A DNA stretch of 64,000 nucleotides from Flavobacteriaceae bacterium UBA3339 (GCA_002360925.1 DERN01000002.1:1-64000); one strand, 5' to 3'. Counted from the stretch's first letter, positions 42,531 to 51,776 are shown. The notes: generated from the letters alone by a model not told the origin. Numbers and translations: made by a program.

Positions 42531-44000
42531 TTGAACGTTTATAAAAATTTATTCAAAACCACTTTAATTTACGGAATTGCTACGGTTATTCCAAAAATGA
42601 TCGGATTTATCATGGCGCCATATCATATCAAATGGCTTCCAACGAATGCGTATTCCGATTATACCTTGATTTTTTCATGGATGATGTTTTTTAATGTGGT
42701 TTTATCTTTTGGAATGGAAACCGCTTTTTTCCGTTTTTACAATAAAAAAGAAAACAAAAAAGAAGTCATCAACAATACCATTTTATTTTTAATGGCGGTT
42801 TGCGCTATTTTCTTTGTAGGCGTTTATTTATTCAAAGATTATATCGATGCTTATTTTGGAATTCCACCTATTGTGGTAAGTTTTCTTATCTGGATTTTAG
42901 TTCTAGATACTTTAACGGTTATTCCGTTTGCAATTCTACGTGCACAGCAACGCCCTATAAAATACAGCATTATTAAAATTGCGAATGTTATTATAAATGC
43001 CGGATTAACAGTTTTGTTTTTGTATCTTATTCCAACATATTTACAGAAAAACCCTTCAAGTAATTTAAATGATTATTTCGTTTCGAATTTTCAAGTGGGC
43101 TATCTTTTTATCTCCAATCTTATTGCCAGTATTATTACGTTGTTGTTACTTTCTAATTATTACATTCAGCTAAAGGCGAAATTCAATAAAACACTTTGGA
43201 AAGAAATGGTTCTTTACAGCTTTCCGGTAATGATTGGCGGTTTGGCATTTGTTGTAAACGAAACATTCGACAAAGTTTTTTTAAGAGAATTACTTCCCGA
43301 AGATTTTAAAGAATTAGGTTTGGCAAGTTATGGAGCAATTTACAAGATCGGTGTTTTTATGGTTTTGTTCCGCATGGCATATTCATTGGGAATTGAACCG
43401 TTCTTTTTTAGTTATGCAAAGAACGATGATGCGCCAATTAAATATGCAACCATTACGAAATACTTCGTTATTTTCGGAAGTTTTGCCATGCTTACCATTG
43501 TTGTTTTTGCCGATTTAATTAAAACGTTTTACATTCCGCAAAAAGAATATTGGTTTGCCATGGAAATTGTTCCTTATATTATTTTGGCTAATTTAATGTT
43601 AGGAATTTACACGAATTTGTCGGTTTGGTACAAATTGCAGGATAAAACAAAAATCGGAGCTTATATTTCGGTTTTTGGAGCAATTGTAACGCTTATATTG
43701 AATTATATTTTAATTCCGAAAATTGGATTAATCGGTTCGGCAATTACAACTTTAATTGCATACGGAGTTATGATGTTTATATCGTTTGTTTTAGGACAAA
43801 AATCGTATCCGATTCCGTATGATAAAAAAGCTATTTTCGGATATTTAGGTGGATCTATTCTACTTTCTTTCGGATATTTTTACAATTTTAGAGAGAATTA
43901 TTTTATCGGAATCACATTCATCCTTATCTTCGTGGGAATCATATTTTATAACGAAAAACTGTTTATTCAGCGAATCATAAAATCAGTTGTCAAAAAATGA
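42531..44000 (+). CDS. Polysaccharide flippase (Wzx/MATE-like)
   Basis: A 489-residue membrane protein with about 14 helices, of the polysaccharide-biosynthesis (MVF/PST) superfamily. The N-terminus YKNLFKTTLIYGIATVIPK matches the family, and the start is a TTG because no ATG fits before it. It should flip lipid-linked sugars across the inner membrane. It overlaps dut by four bases (ATGA), and a sugar nucleotidyltransferase follows; this gene trio is common in flavobacteria. Confidence 0.9.
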   Translation: MNVYKNLFKTTLIYGIATVIPKMIGFIMAPYHIKWLPTNAYSDYTLIFSWMMFFNVVLSFGMETAFFRFYNKKENKKEVINNTILFLMAVCAIFFVGVYLFKDYIDAYFGIPPIVVSFLIWILVLDTLTVIPFAILRAQQRPIKYSIIKIANVIINAGLTVLFLYLIPTYLQKNPSSNLNDYFVSNFQVGYLFISNLIASIITLLLLSNYYIQLKAKFNKTLWKEMVLYSFPVMIGGLAFVVNETFDKVFLRELLPEDFKELGLASYGAIYKIGVFMVLFRMAYSLGIEPFFFSYAKNDDAPIKYATITKYFVIFGSFAMLTIVVFADLIKTFYIPQKEYWFAMEIVPYIILANLMLGIYTNLSVWYKLQDKTKIGAYISVFGAIVTLILNYILIPKIGLIGSAITTLIAYGVMMFISFVLGQKSYPIPYDKKAIFGYLGGSILLSFGYFYNFRENYFIGITFILIFVGIIFYNEKLFIQRIIKSVVKK

Positions 44001-44431
44001 AAATAAACATCATCAATAAATCGCAACATGCTTTGCCAAGCTACGAAACTATTGCTTCGGCAGGAATGGATTTGCGAGCAAACTTAAACCAACCAATTGT
44101 TATTGAACCAATGGAACGTGCTTTAATTCCAACCGGATTATTTATGGAAATTCCTATTGGATTCGAAGCTCAAGTTCGCCCAAGAAGCGGATTGGCGTTA
44201 AAAAAAGGAATTACTTGTTTAAATTCTCCCGGAACAATCGATGCAGATTATCGTGGAGAAATCGGTGTGATTTTAGCCAATCTTTCAAAAGAAACCTTTG
44301 TAGTAGAAAACGGCGAACGCATTGCACAAATGGTCATTGCAAAACACGAGCGCGCCGAATGGATTGAAGTAGAAGAATTATCAACAACAGAACGCGGTGC
44401 TGGCGGATTCGGAAGCACAGGCGTAAAATAA
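43997..44431 (+). CDS. dut: Deoxyuridine 5'-triphosphate nucleotidohydrolase
   Basis: A 144-residue trimeric dUTPase with all five motifs: SAGMDLRANL, RPRSGLALK, GTIDADYRGEIGVIL, RIAQMVI and the C-terminal P-loop-like RGAGGFGSTG. It hydrolyses dUTP to dUMP, keeping uracil out of DNA. Overlaps the flippase by four bases. Confidence 0.97.
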   Translation: MKINIINKSQHALPSYETIASAGMDLRANLNQPIVIEPMERALIPTGLFMEIPIGFEAQVRPRSGLALKKGITCLNSPGTIDADYRGEIGVILANLSKETFVVENGERIAQMVIAKHERAEWIEVEELSTTERGAGGFGSTGVK

Positions 44432-44446
44432 ATTGCTAAAAGAAAA

Positions 44447-45457
44447 ATGAAAATCATTGTACCAATGGCAGGTCGCGGCTCACGTTTACGTCCGCATACT
44501 TTAACAACACCTAAACCTTTAATTCCCATTGCGGGCAAACCAATTGTACATCGTTTGGTCGAAGATATTGCAAAAGTAATCAATCAACCGATTGAAGAAA
44601 TCGCCTTTATTATTCACGAAAGTTTTGGAAAAGATGTTGAAAAGGATTTAGTTGCCATTGCTGAAAAATTAGGTTCAAAAGGAACTATTTATTACCAAAA
44701 CGAAGCTTTAGGAACCGCGCATGCCATTTTATGCGCTAAAGAAAGTATGCAAGGTCCAATTGTAGTGGCTTATGCCGACACGTTATTCCGTGCAGATTTT
44801 TCGTTAGATGCAAGTGCCGATTCTGTAATTTGGGTTAAAGCTGTCGAAGATCCTTCTGCTTTTGGTGTTGTTCAATTGAATGATAAAAACGAAATTGTTG
44901 ATTTCGTTGAAAAACCAAAAGAATTTATTTCGGATTTAGCTATTATCGGGATTTATTTCTTTAAATCTGCTGAGAATTTAAGAGCAGAATTAGAATATTT
45001 GATTGACAATAATATCGAAAAAGGAGGCGAATATCAATTAACCGATGCTTTAGAAAACATGAAGCAAAAAGGTTTACGTTTTGTTCCGGGAAAAGTAGAT
45101 GAATGGATGGATTGCGGAAATAAGAACGTTACGGTTGATACGAACAATCGTATGTTAAACTTCTTACAAAACGATGGTGAAAACATGATTTCACCTTCAG
45201 TTGTAATCGAAAACTCAACTATTATTCCGCCTTGTTATATTGGCGAAAATGTGGTTTTAAAAAACGCGACAATTGGTCCAAACGTTTCTCTTGGAAATCA
45301 TTCTAAAGTAGAAAATGCAACCATTAAAAACAGCTTAATTCAAACAAATGCAGTTATTATAAATGCCAATTTAGATAATGCTATGATTGGAAATTACGCA
45401 AAATTCGACGGCAAATTTGTAAGCATCAGCATTGGCGATTACAGTGTGTTAGAATAA
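44447..45457 (+). CDS. Sugar-1-phosphate nucleotidyltransferase
   Basis: A 336-residue two-domain enzyme. The catalytic domain has PMAGRGSRLRPHT (7-19), TPKPLIPIAGKP, NEALGTAHAI, VEKP and DEWMDCGN. From about residue 250 follows a left-handed parallel beta-helix made of hexapeptides (SVVIENSTIIPPCYIGENVV). It activates a sugar phosphate with a nucleotide, probably for the surface glycan made by the neighbouring flippase; exact substrate unknown. Confidence 0.93.
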   Translation: MKIIVPMAGRGSRLRPHTLTTPKPLIPIAGKPIVHRLVEDIAKVINQPIEEIAFIIHESFGKDVEKDLVAIAEKLGSKGTIYYQNEALGTAHAILCAKESMQGPIVVAYADTLFRADFSLDASADSVIWVKAVEDPSAFGVVQLNDKNEIVDFVEKPKEFISDLAIIGIYFFKSAENLRAELEYLIDNNIEKGGEYQLTDALENMKQKGLRFVPGKVDEWMDCGNKNVTVDTNNRMLNFLQNDGENMISPSVVIENSTIIPPCYIGENVVLKNATIGPNVSLGNHSKVENATIKNSLIQTNAVIINANLDNAMIGNYAKFDGKFVSISIGDYSVLE

Positions 45458-45466
45458 TCTTAAAAG

Positions 45467-45490
45467 AATCCGTTTACAGCGGATTTTTTT
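45467..45490 (+). terminator. Terminator of nucleotidyltransferase operon
   Basis: AATCCG pairs with CGGATT, followed by seven T residues. Short stem. Confidence 0.65.
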
Positions 45491-45525
45491 GTTTCTTTAT
45501 CTTTTTATTTATGATTGCTGTTTTT

Positions 45526-45568
45526 AATTTCTTTGTGATTTCGACGAAAAAGGAATAACAAAGAAATT
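45526..45568. repeat. Inverted repeat next to element B
   Basis: AATTTCTTTGT (45526-45536) and ACAAAGAAATT (45558-45568) are a perfect 11-bp inverted repeat with a 21-base loop that itself contains TTTCGACGAAA, a small palindrome. It lies in the 295-base gap between the nucleotidyltransferase and the DUF4292 gene. Confidence 0.6.
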
Positions 45569-45576
45569 TAGAAATA

Positions 45577-45704
45577 AATATCCGTTTTGTGTAATAACAA
45601 AACTGTTGTCATTCTGATCGAAATAAAATGGAGAGAAGAATCTTTAATTATCAATGAGATTTCTCCTACGTCGAAATGACAAAATATGACTTAAAACGGA
45701 TATT
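45577..45704. repeat. Nested inverted repeat with element copy B
   Basis: An outer perfect 12-bp inverted repeat, AATATCCGTTTT... wait-free form AATATCC/GGATATT type, spans 45577-45588 and 45693-45704. Inside lies copy B of the element (45606-45682), with TTGTCATTC at one end and CGTCGAAATGACAA at the other, and GAGATTTCTCCT (45656-45667), which recurs exactly in copy D at 62179-62190. No coding sequence is seen in the gap 45458-45752 apart from this. Confidence 0.6.
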
Positions 45705-45752
45705 CAATATTTAGAATTACAAAACAGATCATCCTATTTTTATTTGTCAAAA

Positions 45753-46547
45753 ATGAAGCAATTTGTCCTAATATTAAGTTTTGGTGTTTTAGCAATTTCG
45801 TGTAAAACGGCTAAAACCAAAACTATTGATGCTACCGATAAAACAGTAGAAACAACAAAGGAAACCGAAACTAAAACAACTTCGAAAAAAACGGCAATTA
45901 ATGATATTGCAACAGCGCATTATAATTTATTTGAAGATTTTAATACGTTAAAAATTACTGGAAATGTTGATTATGAAGATCAAAACGGATCATATTCGCC
46001 TACAGCCGAAATTTTAATCGAAAAAGGAAAACAGATTTTAATTTCTATAAAATATTTCGGAGTTAGCGGTGCAAAAGTGTATTTAACTCCGGAAAGAGCG
46101 AGTTATTATGAAATTTTAGGAAGCACCTATTATGATGGCGATTATCAATTTATTTCGAAACTTTTAGGAACAACTGTTTCATACGAAAACGTTGAAAACT
46201 TATTGTTAGGAAAAGCCTTTTACGATTTAAACGAATACGATTATACCAAAGAAAACAAAGATCAGTTGGCTTTAAAACTGAATCAGTTTTTGGTAAAATT
46301 AATGCTCGGAAACCGAAACGAAATCCTTTCGACCGAAGTTACACAAGATAAAAAATCAGATAAATTCGTTTTAAGTTATCCTTCGTATCAAATGAACAGC
46401 AATTTGTTTCTTCCAAAAGAAATAAACATCAATGCGGTTCAAAAAAACAACATTCGCATTAAGATCGATTATCGCAAAATAAACGTCAATCCTTTATTAG
46501 ATTTCAGATATAAAATCCCAAACAACTCAAAAGAAATTAAAATTTAG
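45753..46547 (+). CDS. DUF4292-family lipoprotein
   Basis: A 264-residue lipoprotein (signal peptide ending AISC, Cys 16). The mature part has a Thr/Lys-rich linker, then a beta-rich fold with LKITGNVDYEDQNGSY and YKIPNNSKEIKI that resembles DUF4292, a Bacteroidetes family with a LolA/LolB-like fold. It may carry lipoproteins or lipids across the periplasm (inference). ATG 45753 was preferred over a TTG at 45744. The EnvC-like gene follows after 25 bases. Confidence 0.85.
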   Translation: MKQFVLILSFGVLAISCKTAKTKTIDATDKTVETTKETETKTTSKKTAINDIATAHYNLFEDFNTLKITGNVDYEDQNGSYSPTAEILIEKGKQILISIKYFGVSGAKVYLTPERASYYEILGSTYYDGDYQFISKLLGTTVSYENVENLLLGKAFYDLNEYDYTKENKDQLALKLNQFLVKLMLGNRNEILSTEVTQDKKSDKFVLSYPSYQMNSNLFLPKEININAVQKNNIRIKIDYRKINVNPLLDFRYKIPNNSKEIKI

Positions 46548-46572
46548 TTATTTTTGAACAAAATTCATTCTA

Positions 46573-47832
46573 ATGCATCGCATTTTATTATTCATAGTAT
46601 TATTTTTCTCAATAAGTTCTCAGGCTCAACAAGATTATCAAGCGCAACAACGTCAGTTAGAAGAGCGTAAATCTGCTATTTTAAAAGAAATCAAAGAGTT
46701 TCAGTCTTTGTTGAACACCAATAAAAAACAAGAACGCAACATTCTTTCCGAATTAAACGCTCAGAATAAAAAAATCAAATTACAAGAAAGCTTAATATCG
46801 AATTCTCAAAAACAAGAGCGCAACCTTTCGAACGATATTTACGTAAACACATTGGCAAGCAACAAATTGCAAAGAGAATTAAAAGTTTTAAAAGCCGATT
46901 ATGCCAAAACGGTGCGTATGTCGTACAAATCACGTTCTGACCAAAGTAAAGTATTGTTTATTTTGTCGTCCGACAGTTTTTTGCATGCTTACAAACGCGT
47001 GCAATATTTAAAGCAATATGCTAATTACAGAAAAACACAAGGCGATGAATTGCAAGCGAAAACTGAAGAATTAGAACGAATTAATGCAAATTTAGAAATT
47101 CAGAAAGCAAAACAACAACGAGTTCGTGTAGAGCAAGAAGATCAGAAAAAAGTTTTGGAAGATGATCGTAAAAAACAAAACGAATTAATGACGCTTGTTA
47201 AAAAAGACAGCAAAAAATATTCGGATCAAATTCGGACAAAACAGCAAGAAACCAAAAAAATCGATCAACAGATTAAAGCGGTTTTGAAAAAGATTATCGA
47301 AGAAGAAAACCGTAAACGTAGAGAAGAAGAAGAACGCAAAGCAAAAGCTGCCGGAAAAACGGTTACGACAACCAAAAAAACTTCTTCAGACAAATTAGAA
47401 TTAACACCAGAAGAAAAAGCCTTAGCAACAAGCTTTAGCAACAATCGCGGGCGTTTGCCTTGGCCGGTAGAAAAAGGATATATTTCGGCTCGATACGGAA
47501 CAGTAAAACATCCGGAATATGATATTACGATAGAAAATCATGGAATCGAAATTACATCAGAAGCAGGCGCTGCTGTGCGATCTGTTTTTGAAGGAACGGT
47601 TTCAGAAATTCAAGTAATCGGTAACTCAAGAGCTGTGTTTATTCGTCACGGAGAATATATAACCGTTTATCAAAATCTAGCTTCGGTTTCGGTTTCTAAA
47701 GGTCAAAAAGTATCTACGAAACAAAAAATCGGAACAGTAGGAAACAATTTTGAAGGAAAACCGATTCTAAAATTCCTTATTGCCAAAAACAGTGATTACA
47801 ACAACCCACAATCGTGGTTAAGCAGTAAATAA
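46573..47832 (+). CDS. EnvC-like murein hydrolase activator
   Basis: A 419-residue secreted protein: signal peptide (1-18), a long coiled coil (about 20-250, including KSAILKEIKEFQSLL), a basic linker, and a C-terminal M23/LytM fold from RLPWPVEKGYISARYG. The zinc-site residues are lost: the first site reads NHGIEIT instead of HxxxD, HL becomes NL in VYQNLASV, and the final HxH becomes LKFLI. It therefore probably activates amidases at division, like EnvC, rather than cutting peptidoglycan. In tandem with the DUF4292 gene. Confidence 0.88.
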   Translation: MHRILLFIVLFFSISSQAQQDYQAQQRQLEERKSAILKEIKEFQSLLNTNKKQERNILSELNAQNKKIKLQESLISNSQKQERNLSNDIYVNTLASNKLQRELKVLKADYAKTVRMSYKSRSDQSKVLFILSSDSFLHAYKRVQYLKQYANYRKTQGDELQAKTEELERINANLEIQKAKQQRVRVEQEDQKKVLEDDRKKQNELMTLVKKDSKKYSDQIRTKQQETKKIDQQIKAVLKKIIEEENRKRREEEERKAKAAGKTVTTTKKTSSDKLELTPEEKALATSFSNNRGRLPWPVEKGYISARYGTVKHPEYDITIENHGIEITSEAGAAVRSVFEGTVSEIQVIGNSRAVFIRHGEYITVYQNLASVSVSKGQKVSTKQKIGTVGNNFEGKPILKFLIAKNSDYNNPQSWLSSK

Positions 47833-47833
47833 T

Positions 47834-48367
47834 ATGGAAATAAGAAAACCATTTAATCTACAAGAGTGGATCGAAGAAAACAGAAGTTTGCTTAAACCAC
47901 CTGTTGGAAACAAAAGTCTTTATACCGAATCGAACGATTTTATCGTAATGGTTGTTGGCGGACCAAATGTTAGAAAAGATTATCATTATAACGAAACCGA
48001 CGAATTCTTTTTCCAGTTAGAAGGAACGATTCAAATTGCAATTCAAACCGAAAATGGAAAAGAAGTAGTAGAGTTAAATGGCGGAGATATTTTCCTGCTT
48101 CCTGCAAAAACGCCACATTCTCCAAGTAGAAGCGAAGGTTCTGTTGGTTTAGTGGTTGAATCGAAACGCGAAGGAGAAAACAAAAAAGACGGATTACTTT
48201 GGTATTGCGAAAATTGCAACGAAAAACTGCACGAGGTTTATTTTGAATTACACAATATAGAAAAGGATTTTCTTCCTCATTTCAAACATTTTTATCAGTC
48301 CGAAACATTGAGAACATGTAAAAAATGTGGAACTAAAATGGAAGCCGATCAACGATTTATCGGATAG
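47834..48367 (+). CDS. nbaC: 3-Hydroxyanthranilate 3,4-dioxygenase
   Basis: A 177-residue cupin that opens the ring of 3-hydroxyanthranilate to give the quinolinate precursor. Iron ligands H51, E57 and H95 are present (DYHYNETDEFFF, KTPHSP) and R47 and E110 fit substrate binding. The C-terminal rubredoxin-like site has C125/C128 (CENC) and C162/C165 (CKKC), as in bacterial forms. It starts one base after the EnvC-like gene. No other kynurenine-pathway gene lies in the window. Confidence 0.95.
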   Translation: MEIRKPFNLQEWIEENRSLLKPPVGNKSLYTESNDFIVMVVGGPNVRKDYHYNETDEFFFQLEGTIQIAIQTENGKEVVELNGGDIFLLPAKTPHSPSRSEGSVGLVVESKREGENKKDGLLWYCENCNEKLHEVYFELHNIEKDFLPHFKHFYQSETLRTCKKCGTKMEADQRFIG

Positions 48368-48442
48368 CTTTTATTTTATCCTTATATTAGCCTTTACAAC
48401 AAAAAACAATTTATTATAAGCACTTTAGTTGCGAAAAGTATC

Positions 48443-49963
48443 ATGAAAACGATTTTAAAACAATTAGGATTAAATGAAACCAACTTAGGTTCTTCAACAG
48501 GATCAAACTGGTTTGCAAACGGAAAAGAAATAACATCACACACTCCTGTAGATGGTTCTTTAATCGGATCGATCACAACTTCATCAAGTGAAGATTATGA
48601 AAAAGTAATTGCAACAGCTTCTGAAGCATTTAAAACATGGAGATTGGTTCCTGCACCAAAACGCGGAGAAATCGTGCGCCAAGTAGGAGAAGCTTTGCGT
48701 GAAAACAAAGAAGCTTTAGGAAAATTGGTTTCGTATGAAATGGGAAAAAGCTTGCAAGAAGGTTTAGGAGAAGTTCAGGAAATGATTGACATCTGTGATT
48801 TCGCAGTAGGTTTATCGCGTCAATTATACGGATTAACAATGCACTCTGAACGACCAATGCACCGCATGTACGAACAATATCATCCGCTTGGAATTGTAGG
48901 AATTATTTCTGCATTTAATTTCCCAGTGGCAGTTTGGTCTTGGAACGCAGCTTTAGCTTGGGTTTGTGGCGATGTTTGTGTTTGGAAACCAAGTTCTAAA
49001 ACGCCTTTGTGCGCTATTGCATGTCAAAATATTATTACAGAAGTTTTTAAGAAAAACAATATTCCGGAAGGCGTTAGTTGCTTGGTAACAGGAAATGCTT
49101 CTGGAGATTTATTGAATAATGACAAACGTGTTCCTTTGGTTTCTTTTACAGGTTCAACAAGAATTGGTCGTCACGTATCAAAAACAGTTGCAGAACGTTT
49201 CGGAAAAACAATTTTAGAATTAGGCGGAAATAACGCAATCATTGTTTCAGAACATGCCGATTTAAATATGGTTTTAGTTGGAGCAGTTTTTGGAGCAGTT
49301 GGAACAGCCGGACAACGTTGTACATCAACTCGCAGATTAATTGTTCATGAAAGTGTTTACGACAAAACAATTGAAACCTTACAAAAAGCGTACGCACAAT
49401 TACAAATCGGAAATCCGTTAGAAGTTTCGAATCACGTTGGTCCTCTTATCGATACAAAAGCAGTTGAAGATTATTTAAATGCAATCGAAAAAGCAAAAAT
49501 CGAAGGTGGAAAAATCATTGTAGAAGGTGGCGTTTTATCTGGCGAAGGATACGAAAGCGGTTGTTATGTAAAACCATGTATTATTGAAGCTAAAAACGAG
49601 TTTGATATTGTTCAGGAAGAAACCTTTGCTCCTATTTTGTATGTAATGAAATACAGCACGATCGATGAAGCAATCGAAATGCAAAACAACGTTCCGCAAG
49701 GTTTATCTTCTTCAATCTTTACAACAAATATGCGCGAAATGGAATTATTCTTATCGCAAACTGGTTCAGATTGTGGAATCGCAAACGTAAACATTGGTAC
49801 TTCTGGAGCTGAAATTGGTGGAGCTTTTGGTGGAGAAAAAGAAACCGGAGGCGGTCGCGAATCAGGTTCTGACGCTTGGAAAGTTTATATGCGTCGTCAA
49901 ACAAACACCATTAATTACGGAACAGAATTGCCTTTGGCACAAGGAATCAATTTTAATTTATAA
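48443..49963 (+). CDS. amaB: ALDH7-family aldehyde dehydrogenase
   Basis: A 506-residue aldehyde dehydrogenase of the ALDH7 (antiquitin) type, which oxidises alpha-aminoadipate semialdehyde in lysine breakdown. Catalytic Cys 293 (GQRCTSTRR) and Glu 259 (ILELGGNNA) are present, with SAFNFPVAVWSWNAA and the C-terminal GGEKETGGGRESGSD that marks this class. It stands 75 bases after the dioxygenase; a shared amino-acid catabolic role is possible. Confidence 0.92.
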   Translation: MKTILKQLGLNETNLGSSTGSNWFANGKEITSHTPVDGSLIGSITTSSSEDYEKVIATASEAFKTWRLVPAPKRGEIVRQVGEALRENKEALGKLVSYEMGKSLQEGLGEVQEMIDICDFAVGLSRQLYGLTMHSERPMHRMYEQYHPLGIVGIISAFNFPVAVWSWNAALAWVCGDVCVWKPSSKTPLCAIACQNIITEVFKKNNIPEGVSCLVTGNASGDLLNNDKRVPLVSFTGSTRIGRHVSKTVAERFGKTILELGGNNAIIVSEHADLNMVLVGAVFGAVGTAGQRCTSTRRLIVHESVYDKTIETLQKAYAQLQIGNPLEVSNHVGPLIDTKAVEDYLNAIEKAKIEGGKIIVEGGVLSGEGYESGCYVKPCIIEAKNEFDIVQEETFAPILYVMKYSTIDEAIEMQNNVPQGLSSSIFTTNMREMELFLSQTGSDCGIANVNIGTSGAEIGGAFGGEKETGGGRESGSDAWKVYMRRQTNTINYGTELPLAQGINFNL

Positions 49964-50031
49964 ATTAATCAAAAATATTTTGTTAATTTTAACTTTTTTA
50001 CTATTTTAAACCAAATTAATATTATATGATA

Positions 50032-50754
50032 ATGAAAAAAAACTTTTTATCTGTAGCCATTATAGCTACTAGCGCTCTTTTTATCAACTCTTGTCAGAGT
50101 GATAACGAAGCTTATAATCAGGAAGGCGAACAAAAGCAAATTGAGGCATCGAGTTATTCAAAAAATGCTGAAACCAATTTTCTTTCTAAAGTAGAAAGTA
50201 TGAATCAACAAATTGTAACAGATTATAATAATGGTTTGCCAATCCAAAATAATTCATATTTACAGAATTTATTTACTACTTATGATATACATGAAGGAGT
50301 ATTTCTAGATGTTGATGAAATTAATTTCTTAATAGATCAAAAACAAATAATTGATGAAATCGGTTTTCAAAATTATTTATCCCAACAAAATTATTCAGTT
50401 TTTTTCCAAAATAAAATAAATGATTTTTTAAATTTTAAAGATATCTCTAATATTGAAGCAAGTATCGAATTTCAAGAATTGACTGAAGATGAAAAAGTTA
50501 GACTTTCAACTTTAATATTAATACAAAAAGATCTTTTTGAATATTCTGCACATAATAATATTGGTGCCAAAGGCATACCACCTGATTATCTTGCAGAGAT
50601 GGCTGCCTCAGCAATTGGATTAGCTGTTATATGTCCGAACCCAGGTGGGATTAATGTAGGGGCAATTTTCGGCAGAGCACTTTACCTTTCAATGGTCAAG
50701 AGCTTGCAGACAATGTATATGTGGGCTGCTTTCCTTGGGTATTACCCAAATTAA
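50032..50754 (+). CDS. Lipoprotein of unknown function
   Basis: A 240-residue lipoprotein (signal peptide ending NSC, Cys 22). I recognise no family. The mature protein is rich in Asn, Gln and Ile, with FLIDQKQIIDEIGFQNYL and LSTLILIQKDLFEYSAH helices, and ends in a Gly/Ala-rich hydrophobic stretch (MAASAIGLAVICPNPGG... MYMWAAFLGYYPN). Its codon use is more A/T-rich than the genes around it. ATG 50032 or 50026 both fit. Confidence 0.65.
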   Translation: MKKNFLSVAIIATSALFINSCQSDNEAYNQEGEQKQIEASSYSKNAETNFLSKVESMNQQIVTDYNNGLPIQNNSYLQNLFTTYDIHEGVFLDVDEINFLIDQKQIIDEIGFQNYLSQQNYSVFFQNKINDFLNFKDISNIEASIEFQELTEDEKVRLSTLILIQKDLFEYSAHNNIGAKGIPPDYLAEMAASAIGLAVICPNPGGINVGAIFGRALYLSMVKSLQTMYMWAAFLGYYPN

Positions 50755-50761
50755 AAATACT

Positions 50762-50791
50762 AAAAAGAGGTTTTAAAAAGACCTCTTTTTT
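50762..50791 (+). terminator. Terminator of unknown lipoprotein gene
   Basis: AAAAAGAGGT and ACCTCTTTTT make a 10-bp stem, T-run after it. Confidence 0.85.
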
Positions 50792-50864
50792 TATTATAAA
50801 ATGTTAAATTGATTTCTGTTTCTTAGTTTTATTGTACTTTAGTCGTTTAAAATAAATTTTTGCC

Positions 50865-51296
50865 ATGAAAAAAATATTAATCGCATTTATTACTCTTTTT
50901 ACAATACAGTTTGGTTTTGCTCAAGCATCTGCTGAAGCTAAAACGTATGTAAAAAATATGGGAATTAAAGAACAGTTAGAAGATACAAAAAAGGAAATTC
51001 TTCCGGGAATTTTAGAAAAAAACGTTCCAGATTTCAATAAAGAATTCGATGGAGTTGTTGCCGATTTCATTTTAGGTTTAGAAAATCTTACAAATGAAAC
51101 GTTTACAACAGAGGATTTAAAGAAATTCAATAAAAGTATTGCTGAATCAGCAGAACCAGAATTAATGAATCCAAAAGATCCTGCAAATTTTGAAAACAAA
51201 ATCAATTCTTTACAAGAAAATTTAGGTTTATCGTTGCAGGGAATTCTAATAAAATATGCAGATCCTGCCTTTTTACAGGAAATGGAACAAGAATAA
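50865..51296 (+). CDS. Secreted helical protein, DUF2059-like
   Basis: A 143-residue protein with a signal peptide (1-19, ending GFAQ), and a mature part of amphipathic helices (TYVKNMGIKEQLEDTKKEI) somewhat like DUF2059. The match is weak. Single gene with a box TACTTTAG at 50835 upstream (one base off TAnnTTTG) and a terminator after. Confidence 0.6.
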   Translation: MKKILIAFITLFTIQFGFAQASAEAKTYVKNMGIKEQLEDTKKEILPGILEKNVPDFNKEFDGVVADFILGLENLTNETFTTEDLKKFNKSIAESAEPELMNPKDPANFENKINSLQENLGLSLQGILIKYADPAFLQEMEQE

Positions 51297-51325
51297 TTTT
51301 ATTTGAAAAAAGAGAAGAAAATAGT

Positions 51326-51350
51326 AAGAGGCTTAAAGCCTCTTTTTTTA
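51326..51350 (+). terminator. Terminator
   Basis: AAGAGGC and GCCTCTT form a short stem with loop TTAAA and a seven-T run. Confidence 0.8.
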
Positions 51351-51354
51351 TGCG

Positions 51355-51362
51355 TAAATTTG
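51355..51362 (+). promoter_or_regulatory. -7 box for YchJ-like gene
   Basis: TAAATTTG matches TAnnTTTG, 15 bases before ATG 51377. It supports that start over the ATG at 51350, which lies within the terminator T-run. Confidence 0.5.
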
Positions 51363-51376
51363 AAAAAAGTTTTATA

Positions 51377-51760
51377 ATGAATTGTCCTTGTTGTTCCGGA
51401 AAATTGTACGAAGATTGCTGTAAACCTTATCACACTAAAGAAAAAAATACACCAACCGCCGAAGCATTGATGCGATCGCGTTTTGCTGCATTTGCAATTC
51501 CGAATGGCGCGTATTTATATAATACCACTTTACCAGCAAAACGAAAATTTCACAATCAAGCCGAATTACAAGAATGGGGTGAAATCAATCAATGGAAAAA
51601 GTTAGAAATTGTATCGAAACCTTCGTTAAATCAAGTAGAATTTAAAGCGTTTTATATCGATTCGGACGGAAATGAACAATTACATCACGAATTATCTGTT
51701 TTTCAAAAAATAGGCGATCGCTGGTTTTATGTTTCGGGCGAATTTCTTAACGACAATTAA
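51377..51760 (+). CDS. YchJ-family protein with SEC-C motif
   Basis: A 127-residue protein. The N-terminal SEC-C zinc motif is MNCPCCSGKLYEDCCKPYH, followed by the YchJ-type NTF2-like domain with LMRSRFAAFAI and WFYVSGEF. Function of the family is not settled. Single gene. Confidence 0.9.
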   Translation: MNCPCCSGKLYEDCCKPYHTKEKNTPTAEALMRSRFAAFAIPNGAYLYNTTLPAKRKFHNQAELQEWGEINQWKKLEIVSKPSLNQVEFKAFYIDSDGNEQLHHELSVFQKIGDRWFYVSGEFLNDN

Positions 51761-51776
51761 AAGCGTTTTTAAAAAG

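Noticed and set aside
45458..45752. Insertion sequence remnant
   Set aside because: Inverted repeats are present but no transposase fragment can be read in any frame.
46573..47832. Active M23 endopeptidase
   Set aside because: The zinc ligands are replaced, so an activator role is more likely.
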